This document shows, piece by piece, positions 13,101 to 25,099 of a stretch of 64,000 nt of DNA; position 1 is the stretch's first letter, and each line of letters opens with the position of its first letter. The DNA is from Bromus sterilis (lineage: Eukaryota; Streptophyta; Magnoliopsida; Poales; Poaceae), in the NCBI GenBank assembly GCA_950022295.1, contig OX465598.1:94278001-94342000 (forward strand). Direction: 5' to 3'. The position numbers were made by a program, and so were the translations under genes. The notes under the pieces are model-generated. The model searched no databases. It had not been told where the DNA came from and was given only the letters and a program-made list of their open reading frames with translations.

Positions 13101-14413
13101 TGGCTGCTGTCGTTGTCCGCGGGTCAGTTAAGTCGAGGCAACGATAACGGTTGTCACGCAGGTTAATTAAAATGCTAAATGGTTCAGTGAATGTCTTGAG
13201 TTGGCTATATGCCATGTACGCACTACCTACCCGTGGGAATTACGAGTTATGGGTTCCTCTGCTTCGTAGTGTCGTCCGAGGACTCTTCAGACGTCACCAG
13301 TACTGCGGGCTGATTGCCGGGAAGTGGTGTTGTCTTATTTGCTCGCGCGGTGGTGTCTTATTTGGATTTGCTTCAACTTCACCGGCCAGCCACGCACCGT
13401 GCAGGAGTACGTTCGGGTTGGGGTCCAAGGCCCGGCGTACTTAGGATTTAGACCGGTGGATGGCCTCTCTGTTGAGTTAGAAAGATGGGCTACGAAGTGT
13501 CGGATAGCCTCGATGGAGCGTTCCCTAACAAGGTTCCCGCCACCCTGGAGATCTGTGCGTGTAGTGTAACACAAGTGCACCCCTGCAGGGAAGAGTAATC
13601 TATTCGAATAGCCGTGTCCACGGTAACAGGACGCTTTATGCTGAAGCTGGATCTTACCACTAGAAACTATTATTATTAAACTGTATGGTTCCGGGTTTTC
13701 TTCCTCGCGGGGATGTCGAGGAGGTGAACTCGGAGGCATTGTTAATTATTACAACTTATTATTATACAATGCTGCAGCAACTTCTGCTGCATTGCTACTT
13801 TATGCTTTATATAAACTGTTGGCTGATTCTTACCTCATGCTGCAAGACATCGTCGGAAGATGCTAGTCTTCGTTAGGCCTAGCTTCTTACCCTTGCTCTG
13901 GATTTCTGTCTTTCAGTCCACTATATACAACCTCTTCTTTCCGTTGATACAATGCATAATGCTTAGTAGCGGACGTAAGACTCGCGGGTATGCTAGATAC
14001 TCACCTTTGCTTTATTTCCCCTTTTTCGCTTTGCCTGATCGGCCGCTGCAGTCGACGTTGGAGCCCAGGAGCAGGAGTACCCCGGAGGCGACTACTACGA
14101 CGTTGAGTTCCCCGTTGACCAGGAGTAGTTCGGTGGATCCCAGGCAGGAGGCCTCGCCTTTTCGATCTGTATCTCTGATGTGATTTGTGCTAGCCTTCTT
14201 AAGGCAAAACTTGACTAACTATGTCTGTACTCAGATATTATGGCTTGTCTCACTTATGTATTCGGATCCTCGTGATCCCTGGTATTGTAATATATTTGTT
14301 TATCCTTTTGTGTTTAGTGTTGTGCTGTGATATTCTCACCGTGGCATCCTAATCTCAGCCGTGTACCCTGCGTGTATGATTACTGTACACGGATTGATTT
14401 TGGGGGCGTCACA
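10151..14413 (+). repeat. 3' LTR of the Tekay-type element
   Basis: The repeat is 4263 bp and pairs with 808-5024 throughout. It ends GCGTCACA and is followed by caagg at 14414-14418. It keeps about 63 bp near 12885-12950 that the 5' LTR lost, and has a shorter TA-rich tract at 12630-12652. Confidence 0.95.
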
Positions 14414-15360
14414 CAAGGGGCGGCTAGGGTTAGGGCTCGGCTCCTGTGGGAAGCCGAGCAAATAGAGGTTGGTTATTGCTTCTGCCCAAAACGGTGTTCG
14501 TACAAGAGTTGATATAAGCTGAATAAAACTTAAGATAAAGTGGGCCAGGCCCTTAATTCTTGGCGCCAATGGGCCTCTTCAGTGTACGCCGGTCATAACA
14601 TCTTCCCTATTATTTTCAGCATTTATTCCTACCCTATGGTGCCAGTGGATGAAGTGTTCTGCCATGTTGAATTGTATTTTGGGAACTCCCATGACTCGAT
14701 CTCTTGGCTTCTAAAGCCGCTTGTTCATTCTCTATTAGATTTCTCCATTAAAAAATCTCCACCCAACCGCTTTATCTGAAGCTTTGCCAGGGTGCATCAG
14801 TGGCACACTTTAAATATTGGAATGCTTCGTTTCTCCTCGGAATCAAAATCTTTACCTGGGAAGGAGCCCGTCACCGCCATCTCTTAAGCTACTAAATTCT
14901 CAAGAAACATGGACCTTCTAATGGTTGAGTGCTCTGTACAGAGAAGACAAATTACTTTTATCATATTCCGTCAAGTAGTATCTACTGTGTTCATCGCCAT
15001 ACCACAGACGAGAGAGATAGTCGAGTTACTTTCATCATATTCCGTCAAGTCGCCTGGAGTCTGTGAGATGTTAGGGTGTGCCTGGGAGCCAACTTATTTC
15101 AAGGATTTCTTTGATAAGATTCAGGGTTTCGTTGGTCAGCTGCATTGTTCACTATGAACACTCTTCATGGCTCAGTGCTAGGTTTTGTGGAACATCAGAA
15201 ACAAGTTTAATATGGAATCTTAGTTGTGTTAGTTTGCATATTTATTTATTCATGTTTCCCAACTTTCAAATGCTTTGACAATTTTAAAATAAACTGGTGG
15301 CTACCCACATAAATGCAAAATAATTGTGTGAATCTTTATAAATTATCACAAAACTCAATC

Positions 15361-15390
15361 GGCGCAGCAAAGCGCGCGATTTCCTTCTAG
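15361..15390 (+). mobile_element. Helitron-like 3' end (copy A)
   Basis: A GC-rich hairpin (GGCGC ... GCGC, 15361-15374) is followed after about 12 nt by CTAG and then T at 15391. That matches the Helitron 3' signature of hairpin plus CTRR before a host T. The same structure is at 22267-22296 in copy B. I could not find a matching 5' TC end. Confidence 0.4.
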
Positions 15391-15903
15391 TATTGTACAA
15401 CTGTGAATGATATTCTACGGAATAGAATTTTGTTTGGTTGATATATGGCATAGATGTGTTGTTCTGGAATTTTTTTTGTTGTATCAGATATTCATATTTT
15501 TAAGAATCGGTAACATCAACAACTATAAATTCCTTCTCCATGTTATTCAGGTGGGCCAAACTCAACAACCTAGTGTATGACCAAAAGAAGAGGCTAAACT
15601 TGTGAAATCCCTCTCGACTTACCCATAAGAATATGCCTACAATTCTTTAACTTATGGTGGAAATAAAACTGCTAATGGCCCCTCTATCGAAACTGTATTC
15701 ATAGTTTGACAGGACACCAAATATGATCTTGTCCATGTCACAATACAGATTTATTATAAAATATGTTTTGAACAAAATCAGTTCACTTTGGATGACAAAT
15801 ATATTCACTTGTATTTTGGCTACGTGTCACAAAGTTTTTTTAGTACTACTACATTACTAACATCTATGTTGCCTGTATTTTATTACTATATTGATATTTA
15901 AAG

Positions 15904-16020
15904 GAGGAAGATTGGCCTGATATTGCCTTTGAATCTGATTATCGGGTACGAATGGAGATGTGGAACTCAAGAAAACAGAATAAATTGGAGATTTTGGCCT
16001 CCTGTGTGAAATTGAGCTGA
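15904..16020 (+). pseudogene. Exon-like gene fragment (copy A)
   Basis: A 39-codon frame begins directly after an AG acceptor-like site (15902-15903) and ends at TGA 16018-16020. It is acidic at first (EEDWPD) and then basic (RKQNK). Copy B (22810-22926) keeps the frame with one amino-acid change (Ala to Ser). It looks like the last exon of a captured or decayed gene. I do not recognise the family, and no upstream exons can be joined to it with confidence. Confidence 0.3.
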
Positions 16021-16758
16021 GCCAAGCCTTTTGTTATTTTACTCTGTCTTTTGTTCTTAGAGAGATTAATTTTGTATGCACCTGTGTGCAAAGCTGCCCC
16101 TACAGGATAGTGACGGGAGGTTATGGCGTAATGCTACTCTGTATCAACTTGATTTTTTATCCAAACTGAAATTGTAATCCTGAGAAATAAAGCTTTTAAA
16201 TGGTAAAAAAGGCCCCTTAATATTATTGTTTGGTGTTAAGATTTTACTTCAGAATATTGGCTCAATGCCATTGATATTTTTATGTGAGATATTTTATTCT
16301 CACTTTAGTAGTCATTAAGGTGTTAGTTATGTGTATTTGCGACATGTAATTGACTGCCAAAAATTTCATCATAACTTATCAAGGCCATTTGTAGATTCAT
16401 ATAAGCATTTCGTTAGCAAGCTCATCTATATAGTATTTGTTGATCTAACTATCTCTTTGTGTTTTTCTTAGATTTTAGCTATTAATTGCTTCCATAATGA
16501 TATTAAGACCAATTGTAGATTGCATCTCCACGTACTAAACACAGTGCAAGGTTGCTTTTCATAACTAGGTTTCTTATTCTTGTATAACCTATATTATCAG
16601 AACACCGAATATCATTGATCACAATGATGCCTTGCTTTTGGAAAGAAAACAAAACTTGAGTGACTTCACAACATTGTGTATCAATTTAATTCATATTTTT
16701 TTTGCAATATATTATTTAGATTCATACTTGTGTGAATTATATTTGATCAATATTTAAA

Positions 16759-16785
16759 TGTGCCTTGCACGTGCAAGCTTACTAG
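16759..16785 (+). mobile_element. Helitron-like 3' end (copy A)
   Basis: A GTGC...GCAC hairpin followed by AAGCTTA and CTAG, then T. In copy B (23663-23692) the hairpin is perfect (CGTGC, gtt, GCACG) and the end reads CTAG before T after a small shift. This matches the 3' terminus of grass Helitrons. Confidence 0.45.
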
Positions 16786-17300
16786 TAGTTTAAAGAACCA
16801 TATGTGTCTTTGGTTTTGTTTTTTTCTGGTTCGACCGCGGGTCAATCAGTTCTTTTAAACTGCCCTAAAGCCAACGCGGCAGGGTTAAGCATATTCGGGA
16901 ACACCATAGATAAAGCTCCTAGAAATGAATCATTTTGACTTCTGCAAATTGCTCCCACTGTAACAAACCCCCCATGTCTATCCACAACATCATCGACATT
17001 TATTTTTATTAGATTTGTTGGTTGAGGTTGGTCACCTCTCGGTGCCTCACATTTTGTGGTTGGGAGGCCTTCTGTTTTATGTTTTGAATCTCAAAAAAAA
17101 TATATGATCGAATATAATCCTATGTGAAAAAGGTTGTGAAATATATTTTCTTGGATTGTTTCCCTCTTGGATACCCATATAGTCCATTGAGCAACTACCA
17201 TCACTAAGAATTCATCATTTTAGAGCGAGTCATGCATTGTAAAGATCGAGCTTTTGGCATTTATGTCTTGTTTGCACACATGTGTTCAACCATCTCATTC

Positions 17301-19680
17301 CAACGCTGAGAATCAATTGGCATAGATCAATTTCCTGCTTTCCCCGATTTTGACCTGGTCGCCGCTGGTGGGTTGGGGCACTGGTGGGCCCTATTGGGCA
17401 GCGTGGAGGGTCTGGATCGCTGAGGTTGGCTGCTCTCCGCGCCTTCTAATATGGCCGCCGCCGATTCCAATCACCTCCGACGCTGATCAACGCTACTGGT
17501 CGCCGATCATTCCCCGCCTCCCTATGGCTGTTGTGGCCGTCATCTTCATTCTACCGACTCCTCAATTCTCATGGCCGCGCTGCGGGGAGGAAGCGCGTGG
17601 AGTGACCTGCCCTATCCTTCCGCGACTACGGGCAGAGCAGGAGTAGCCCGAGTAGGGATATGGACGCTGCTGATGAGTACGGCGGCCTACAATTATAGCC
17701 GCCTCCGCCACAAATCAGCGCTGCAGACGGCTAACCTAGCCCTTCCTTGCTCTCCTCTAGCCATTCCCCGCTACCAACTTGACATGTCGCTTGCGCACGT
17801 GACTCCATGACGAACCATATACACGGCTTGCTTCAAGGCTGCTAGCGGTCGTCGACGATGTATAGTGGAGGTGACGACTTGGTTCCAAACAACCTGGGAT
17901 GCCGAGAAGCGCCTGAGGAAGTCCAGGCTCAACAACAACATACTTACACTCTGGGTCGTCATTATTGAGATCACCAAGGTAATGATGCATATGCTTGATA
18001 TTTCCTCCCCCCAATGATTAGTGGCAGAAATTTGTACGTATCTATTTTCTTGAGGTGTTTGATATGAGGTACTTCCTTTTGGATAAATTTAGTTACTCCC
18101 TCCGACCCATATTAATGGGCACACACTTAGTACAACTTTGTATGGATCGGAGTTAGTACTATTTTTGATATTTTTCTGACAGTTTGCTCCTACCTTGTAT
18201 TTCCAGGTGGCCTGCAGCTTGCAGACTAGCCGGATGAGGCCTGTGAGAAATAGGATAGGGTTTTGTTTCAACTTCCAAGTTCCAACTCCTGCCTTCGCCC
18301 TCTAAAAAATCCAATAGCAAGCAGTAGGTACGGCTGTTCTATGAGGAATGAATACGACAGTATTTGAAGGCGCTGAAAGAGAAGAATAGGATAGCTTTGG
18401 TCTTAACTTGTTGCTATGAGCAATCGTTGCACATTTCTGGAATTCCCAAATGAAGAAATTATGCATTATGTGGAATATGATTTCTGAAGCCACACCGATT
18501 GAGTACTTTTCAGCAACTAATTATCACTTGCATATTTATGAAATAACTAACTTCTTTGGTTCCAGTATACCCCTGAAGATAGCTAACCAAAGATTTAAAT
18601 TCACGCTTTTAATTAGTTTAGTGAAGTAGCCATACTCATACTCACAGAAACTGTGTTGTCCAGTAAAACCCATGCAATTTTAAATTGCCAAATTTTTATA
18701 ATAGAAGAACATAATTTTAGAAGTCACACGTTAACGAATAAGTATGGTATATTGTTCCATCACCGGTTTTCCTTCAAAGTTTTGTCGTCTTAACATACTG
18801 TTGTCTCGCAGAGTTTAAGATATTTCACACGATCAGCTCAAGCTCCACTCGGACATCTGCTGAAATATTTCTTCTTCAACTTCATATAGTAGCCAGCCTA
18901 CATTAATGTGTTAGCATTTTATACATCACTAGATGTAGTTATTATCTGCGAACTCATGTTCTTCCTTACAGATTACAAATATGAAGTTATCTACCAATAA
19001 GGGCTAGAAGAAAGTTACCATGTTATCAAAATATTAGGGATGCATGCCATCCTGTTACAGAATTATTAGAATTATTTTCTCTTTCTATAAAAATGCGAAT
19101 AGATGTTTTAAATTCAGGTTTGTCGTCATTGCAAGTCATAGATCTTACCATCTTGTCATTTTATAACAGTAAGCTAGAGTTTATTTACTTTCATTTTGTG
19201 AACTGAATGCAAGTATGTGGTTAAAAAAGAATGATGTGAAGATAATGGAGTACTGTATGAATATAAACTTTTTATAATATGGGTTTTGTACATCCTTCAT
19301 GCAGCTAATGTTGCTCCAATATCCTTACCTATTTTCCCCTTAATTCTGAAGTTTCTGCTGGAAATATCTTATCGTTCTTCCAACCAGTCAAGCATTTGGA
19401 TTTTTCACTGCACTTACCTGCTGCTAATTGTTATGTTATTGACTGTAAGATACTCAGTAATTATGTATAAAATAAACATATCATTTCCCCATATCCGGAA
19501 TAATACTTGGTGTACTTCAACTATTTCCCTACTCAGTATGTCAAGTATAGTATTTGTAGGTGCTTGCTTTCATGGGTTAATAATGAAATTATGGTATCTG
19601 TAAGTGGCTCTACTCTTAATTTACCCTTTTCAGAATGCCAACTAACATTTCTCCATCAACCATTTTGTTATGGGTAACTA
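17301..19680. other. Unrecognised spacer between the duplicate copies
   Basis: Single-copy within the window. The first part (17340-17990) is GC-rich and gene-like in composition, with short frames such as 17350-17646 and a donor-like AAG|GTAATG near 17980, but I recognise no protein. The rest (18160-19680) is AT-rich with no coding signal. It contains one very short Stowaway element. Confidence 0.5.
18096..18156. mobile_element. 61-bp Stowaway-type MITE remnant
   Basis: Starts CTCCCTCCGACCCATA and ends with the inverted counterpart TATGGATCGGAGTTAG, flanked by TA at 18094-18095 and 18157-18158. These are the Tc1/mariner (Stowaway) terminus and target. The middle is nearly absent, so it is either an internally deleted copy or a minimal foldback. 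Confidence 0.65.
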
Positions 19681-20035
19681 ACATGTCATCGGCTCTGTGT
19701 GAATAGTAAGTGCAGATGTAATGTGTGCCAAAATTATTTGGTTTTGTCCTTAGAATTGGAGTGAGCATCATCAGATATCCAGTTCACACCAAGTACTTGA
19801 ATATACAGAATCCTTTTCACTAATTTTCTCACTATGACATTCTTTCTTCAATTCTACACATGCCATCGACTCGTCGTGAATACCAACTGCAGATGTATTG
19901 TGTGCCAAAATAATTCTGCTTTTTACTTGGCATTGGAGTGAGGCATTATCGGATATCCCGTTCATGCAAGTACTTGAATATACAGAATTGCTCTCACAAA
20001 TCTTCTCGGTATGATATTATTTTTGCAGTTCTACA
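19681..20035 (+). repeat. Two diverged tandem copies of a 177-bp unit
   Basis: 19681-19857 and 19858-20035 align from acatg(t/c)catcg through caagtacttgaatatacag to ttctacacatgc, with many substitutions. The right-hand unit overlaps the start of copy B and is also the first thing in the window (from base 1). Confidence 0.75.
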
Positions 20036-20216
20036 CATGCATGCATGAGATGGAATTAGAACATGTTATACTTTTTGACTGCCTTCTATTAAGTTATTGC
20101 AAGACCTTCACATTGATAGAAGGACAGATGATTGCAATCAGGTCAAATTGATTTTTATTGTCTTGCTTTCTTTGCGCTAGGCAATTAAGTACATTTCATA
20201 CCACGGGCAGCCTAAG

Positions 20217-20792
20217 CACCGATGAAATCCTGTTTTGGTTGAGAGGAGCTGGATGTATTAAATCTAGGGACTCGCGAAGAGAAGAAAACTTTATGTGGAT
20301 GGTTGCCACATTTAGTAAGGATTTCTCCAAATTCTTTATTTATCTGTAGCAGAAGAAAAAAGTTGATTGTGTCGGTTCTATTACAAACAATATGAGTGAG
20401 ATAGTACCTGAAAATGTAAGAACCTTCCAAAATTTTGCAAGAATGTTAACCTAAAAATATATGAAAAGAGAAGGGATTCTTAGGGAAAAGATGCATCCCT
20501 TTATATTCCTGGGTTTTGATTATCCAAACAAAACAAAGAATTATAGGCAAAATCTGTAATATATACGTACTGGTCTGGTGTTTTGATAGGAAAAGACCTT
20601 TGACAAGGACTGTATTAGTTTATCTTTGCAGGAGAGAGAATTCTTAGTTGTGGATGTCTTGGAGGAGGTAAATATGTGGAACTCTCTTACTTGAAGTAAT
20701 GGACTCCGTCTTGCATTACAAGTTATGTGTTGATCCTAGCCAAAAGGTAAGCGTCATAGGAATATATTGTCTTTAAGGCAAGTGCTTGAGAG
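20217..20792. other. 576-bp segment present only in copy B
   Basis: Copy A joins cctaag directly to cctcaggg, whereas copy B has 576 bp between them. There is no inverted terminus or clear target duplication at its edges, so a deletion in copy A is more likely than an insertion in B. The frame at 20158-20349 that spans its edge is not conserved in A. Confidence 0.7.
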
Positions 20793-20797
20793 CCTCA

Positions 20798-21034
20798 GGG
20801 CGCGATTGGATTGTTGTTTCATGGACAACAACCGGTGTAAAACATCCAAGCGGATAAGTATTATGTGCTTTTCGGAAAACAACACTTGGATCATCGTTTA
20901 GATCCTAAAAAAATGACCTGGAAAAAGAAAACCCATCTCCCACGCTTCGTTTCCTTTCCAATGGTTTTTTGCGGATGTCCGGTTCAATACAGCCGGAAGA
21001 GCTTACGGGTGGGAAACGTGATCCAATCGGGCCC
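20798..21034. mobile_element. Tourist-like MITE (copy B)
   Basis: Same 237-bp element as 281-517, with the same inverted ends and tca at both sides (20795-20797, 21035-21037). Confidence 0.5.
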
Positions 21035-22266
21035 TCAGGTATGTACTATTGCATGGGGCATGGTAGATCCCAATTCTGGCCAAGCATTCATAGGATTAGA
21101 CACTTCAAAATGGAAGGTAGACACGAAAGGGCGATGTGGTCGTCGATTTTTCTTCTGGTTGGACCGGTGGCTTCGTCAAAGCTTCATCACCAGATTGATA
21201 GGAACCGGTTTCCTACCAGGGCGTGATCGCAGGTTGTAAGGGTCGAGAGGAGGTTGGCGGGGCAGCGAGCGCGGTCCTCGGCGCTGGGGCGCCGTCGTCA
21301 CGTGAGGAGGAGGAGGGTGCAAGGGGCGGCTAGGGTTAGGGCTCGGCTCCTGTGGGAAGCCGAGCAAATAGAGGTTGGTTATTGCTTCCTCCCAAAACGG
21401 TGTTCGTACAAGAGTTGATATAACCTGAATAAAACCTAAGATAAAGTGGGCCAGGCCCTTAATTCTTGGCGCCAATGGGCCTCTTCAGTGTACGCCGGTC
21501 ATAACAGCTTCCCTATTATTTTCAACATTTATTCCTACCCTATGGTGCCAGTGGATCAAGTGTTCTGTCATGTTGAACTGTATTTTGGGAACTCCCATGA
21601 CTAGATCTCTTGGTTTCTAAAGCCGCTTGTTCATTCTCTATCAGATTTTTCCATTAAAAATTCTCCACCCAACCGCTTTATCTGAAGCCTTGCCAGGGTG
21701 CATCAGTGGCACACTTTAAATATTGGAATGCTTCGTTTCTCCTCGGAATCAAAATCTTTACCTGGGAAGGAGCCCGTCACCGCCATCTCTTAAGCTACTA
21801 AATCCTCAAGAAACATGGACCTTATAATGGTTGAGTGCTATGTACAGACAAGACAAATTACTTTTATCATATTCCGTCAAGTAGTATCTACTGTGTTCAT
21901 CGCCATACCACAGACGAGAGAGATAGTCGAGTTACTTTCATCATATTCCGTCAAGTCGCCTGGAGTCTGTGAGATGTTAGGGTGTGCCTGGGAGCCAACT
22001 TATTTCAAGGATTTCTTTGATAAGATTCAGGGTTTCGTTGGTCAGCTGCATTGTTCACTATGAACACTCTTCATGGCTCAGTGCTAGGTTTTGTGGAACA
22101 TCAGAAACAAGTTTAATATGGAATCTTAGTTGTGTTAGTTTGCATATTTATTTATTCATGTTTTCCAACTTTCAAATGCTTTGACAATTTTAAAATCAAC
22201 TGGTGGCTACCCACATAAATGCAAAATAATTGTGTGAATCTTTATAAATTATCACAAAAATCAATC

Positions 22267-22296
22267 GGCGTAGCAAAGCGCGCGATTTCCTTCTAG
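22267..22296 (+). mobile_element. Helitron-like 3' end (copy B)
   Basis: Counterpart of 15361-15390: a GC hairpin, then TTCCTT, then CTAG followed by T. Confidence 0.4.
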
Positions 22297-22809
22297 TATT
22301 GTACTATTGTGAATGATATTCTACGGAATAGAATTTTGATTGGTTGATATATGGCATAGATGTGTTGTTCTGGAATTTTTTTTGTTGTATCAGATATTCA
22401 TATTTTTAAGAATCGGTAACATCTACAACTATAAATTCCTTCTCCATGTTATTCAGGTGGGCCAAACTCAACAACCTAGTGTATGACCAAAAGAAGAGGC
22501 TAAACTTGTGAAATCCGTCTCGACTTACCCGTAAGAATATGCCTACAATTCTTTAACTTATGGTGGAAATACAACTGCTAATGGCCCCTCTATCGAAACT
22601 GTATTCATAGTTTGACAGGACACCAAATATGATCTTGTCCATGTCACAATACAGATTTATTATAAAATATGTTTTGAACAAAATCAGTTCACTTCGGATG
22701 ACAAATATATTCACTTGTATTTTGGCTACGTGTCACAAAGTTTATTTAGTACTACTACATTACTAACATCTATGTTGCCTGTATTTTATTACTATATTGA
22801 TATTTAAAG

Positions 22810-22926
22810 GAGGAAGATTGGCCTGATATTTCCTTTGAATCTGATTATCGGGTACGAATGGAGATGTGGAACTCAAGAAAACAGAATAAATTGGAGATTT
22901 TGGCCTCCTGTGTGAAATTGAGCTGA
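22810..22926 (+). pseudogene. Exon-like gene fragment (copy B)
   Basis: Counterpart of 15904-16020 with the same acceptor-like AG, frame and stop. Retention of the frame between the copies is weak evidence that it was once coding. Confidence 0.3.
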
Positions 22927-23662
22927 GCCAAGCCTTTTGTTATTTTACTCTGTCTTTTGTTCTTAGAGAGATTAATTTTGTATGCACCTGTGTGCAAAGC
23001 TGCCCCTGCAGGATAGTGACGGGAGGTTATGGCGTAATGCTAATCTGTATCAACTTGATTTTTTATCCAAACTGAAATTGTAATCCTGAGAAATAAAGCT
23101 TTTAAATGGTAAAAAAGGCCCCTTAATATTATTGTTTGGTGTTAAGATTTTACTTCAGAATATTGGCTCAATGCCATTGATATTTTTATGTGAGATATTT
23201 TATTCTCACTTTAGTAGTCATTAAGGTGTTAGTTATGTGTATTTGCGACATGTAATTGACCGCCAAAAATTTCATCATAACTTATCAAGGCCATTTGTAG
23301 ATTCATATAAGCATTTCGTTAGCAAGCTCATCTATATAGTATTTGTTGATCTAACTATCTCTTTGTGTTTTTCTTAGATTTTAGCTATTAATTGCTTCCA
23401 TAATGATATTAAGACCAATTGTAGATTGCATCTCCACGTACTAAACACAGTGCAAGGTTGCTTTTCATAACTAGGTTTCTTATTCTTGTATAACCTATAT
23501 TATCAGAACACCGAATATCATGACCACAATGATGCTTTGCTTTTGGAAAGAAAACAAAACTTGAGTGACTTCACAACATTGTGTATCAATTTAATTCATA
23601 TTTTTTTGCAATATATTATTTAGATGCATACTTGTGTGAATTATATTTGATCAATATTTAAA

Positions 23663-23692
23663 CGTGCGTTGCACGTGCAAGCTTACTACTAG
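23663..23692 (+). mobile_element. Helitron-like 3' end (copy B)
   Basis: Perfect 5-bp stem CGTGC/GCACG with a 3-nt loop, then 13 nt to CTAG, then T. Confidence 0.45.
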
Positions 23693-24368
23693 TTTAAAGA
23701 ACCTTACGTGTCTTTGGTTTTGTTTTTTTCTGGTTCGACCGCGGGTCAAGCAGTTCTTTTAAACTGCCCTAAAGCCAACACGGCAGGGTGAAGCATATTC
23801 GGGAACACCATAGATGAAGCTCCTAGAAATGAATCATTTTGCCTTCTGCAAATTGCTCCCACTGTAACAAACCCCCCATGTCTATCCACAATATCATCGA
23901 CATTTATTTTTATTAGATTTGTTGGTTGAGGTTGGTCACCTCTCGGTGCCTCACATTTTGTGGTTGGGAGGCCTTCTGTTTTATGTTTTGAATCTCAAAA
24001 AAGAAATATGATCGAATATAATCCTATGTGAAAAAGGTTTTGAAATATATTTTCGTGGATTGTTTCCCTCTTGGATCCCCATATAGTCCATTGAGCAACT
24101 ACCATCACTAAGAATTCATCATTTTAGAGCGAGTCATGCATTGTAAAGATCGAGGTTTTGGCATTTATGTCTTGTTTGCACACATGTGTTCAACCATCTC
24201 ATTCGACAGTAAGGCTTCGTTTGGTATGGGTGTAAATTTTTACACCTGTGTTTATTCTACAAGTGTATTTCATCAGACACATATTATTTCTATTTGGAAA
24301 AAATACAGATCTATTGAGACCTATATAACTTACAAGTGTATAACTCTAGAAAACAACATTCCAAAATA

Positions 24369-24398
24369 TCTATATACCTACTAATAAAAGGGGAAGGG
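24369..24398 (+). mobile_element. Possible Helitron 5' end
   Basis: TCTATATACCTACTAATAAA, preceded by A, resembles plant Helitron 5' termini (TCTATA/TCTCTA, then a run of A). No matching 3' end was found downstream, so this is tentative. From here to about 25100 I see an 11-G run (24658-24668) and no recognisable gene. Confidence 0.25.
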
Positions 24399-25099
24399 TT
24401 TCTTCCCTCTAAATTTTCGTACGTATTGGTACGTCGCTTCGTACCTCCGTTTCGTCCGTCGTGGGTTCGCTCATCCGTCGCTATGCGTATTGCCTCGCTA
24501 GGTAAACCAGTCCATATGGCCCACGTGCCCATTTTTTACAGGCCACCACGCTGTATCAGCCGGCCCAACTAACTAACAATTAAAGCGGATTTTTTTTCAC
24601 TCAGCCCATACAACTTGGATCGATCAAGCTCTAAATATTGGTATGAAGCTTGTCGGAGGGGGGGGGGGCATCACCGGGGAGGAGATTATCTGATTATGGA
24701 ATGCCTGAAATATTAGCCGCATGACGCCACCGGCCAGTGTCCTAACACCTATTCCACCTTAGTTCAAACAAAACATGTACGAGACCCGCTGCCCGATGGC
24801 AATGGCGACGATGGGATGAACATCATGTACAAACGATATCTTCTTCTACCTCAACGAGGACGGATCTAACCCCCTTAAAAACAACAAGAACGGATCTAAC
24901 ACCGACTACATCATGCGCGACTATGAGATTATGTTCCCGCTCTTTCTATACTATTTGCGTCAAGTTCATCAACAATACAAAAATATGGACAATGAAGGCG
25001 TGCATCGCAACCTCTACCCAATTAGAGAGTTACCGAGAACATGCTACGATGATGCTCAATGATTTGCGGCGGCTCGGTGTTCATCGTGCCAGAAATATA

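Larger units (their letters stand above)
808..14413 (+). mobile_element. Complete Ty3/gypsy chromovirus (Tekay/Del type)
   Basis: A full-length 13,606-bp LTR retrotransposon: 5' LTR, initiator-Met tRNA primer site, gag, protease, RT, RNase H, integrase with C-terminal chromodomain, polypurine tract and 3' LTR. It is flanked by the 5-bp duplication caagg (803-807 and 14414-14418), and the empty site survives in copy B at 21320-21324. The LTRs begin TGTAACACCC and end GCGTCACA. The domain order protease-RT-RNase H-integrase defines Ty3/gypsy. The integrase tail (10000-10110, with V-x-W, E-ATWE and YPDLF) is the chromodomain type of the Tekay lineage. About 10 substitutions in the first 590 aligned LTR bases (about 1.7%) suggest an insertion well under a million years old at the usual grass rate. 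The coding frame is broken, so the copy is non-autonomous now. I do not assign a named Triticeae family. Confidence 0.95.
14414..17300. repeat. Duplicated unit, copy A, second part
   Basis: Aligns with 21320-24204 almost without gaps (net 2 bp). A hand count over the first 880 bases gave about 20 differences. Homology stops abruptly after ctcattc at 17300/24204. Contents: an unrecognised GC-moderate leader (14419-14520), a short frame at 14909-15157 shared with copy B at 21815-22063, two Helitron-like 3' ends and one exon-like fragment. No intact gene is seen. Confidence 0.9.
19941..24204. repeat. Duplicated unit, copy B (uninterrupted)
   Basis: Direct repeat of 1-807 plus 14414-17300. It holds the empty target site of the gypsy element (caagg, 21320-21324), the MITE at 20798-21034, an exon-like fragment at 22810-22926 and Helitron-like ends at 22267-22296 and 23663-23692. 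The left edge is set by the start of the window, so the true unit may begin earlier. Confidence 0.9.

Noticed and set aside
17350..17810. Short plus-strand frames in a GC-rich patch as a host gene
   Set aside because: No recognisable domain, no consistent exon structure and no second copy to test conservation; left as unrecognised.
1..24204. Copies A and B as LTRs of one very large element
   Set aside because: The boundaries lack TG...CA ends, no primer site follows 17300, and copy A is interrupted at a target site empty in B; a segmental duplication fits better.
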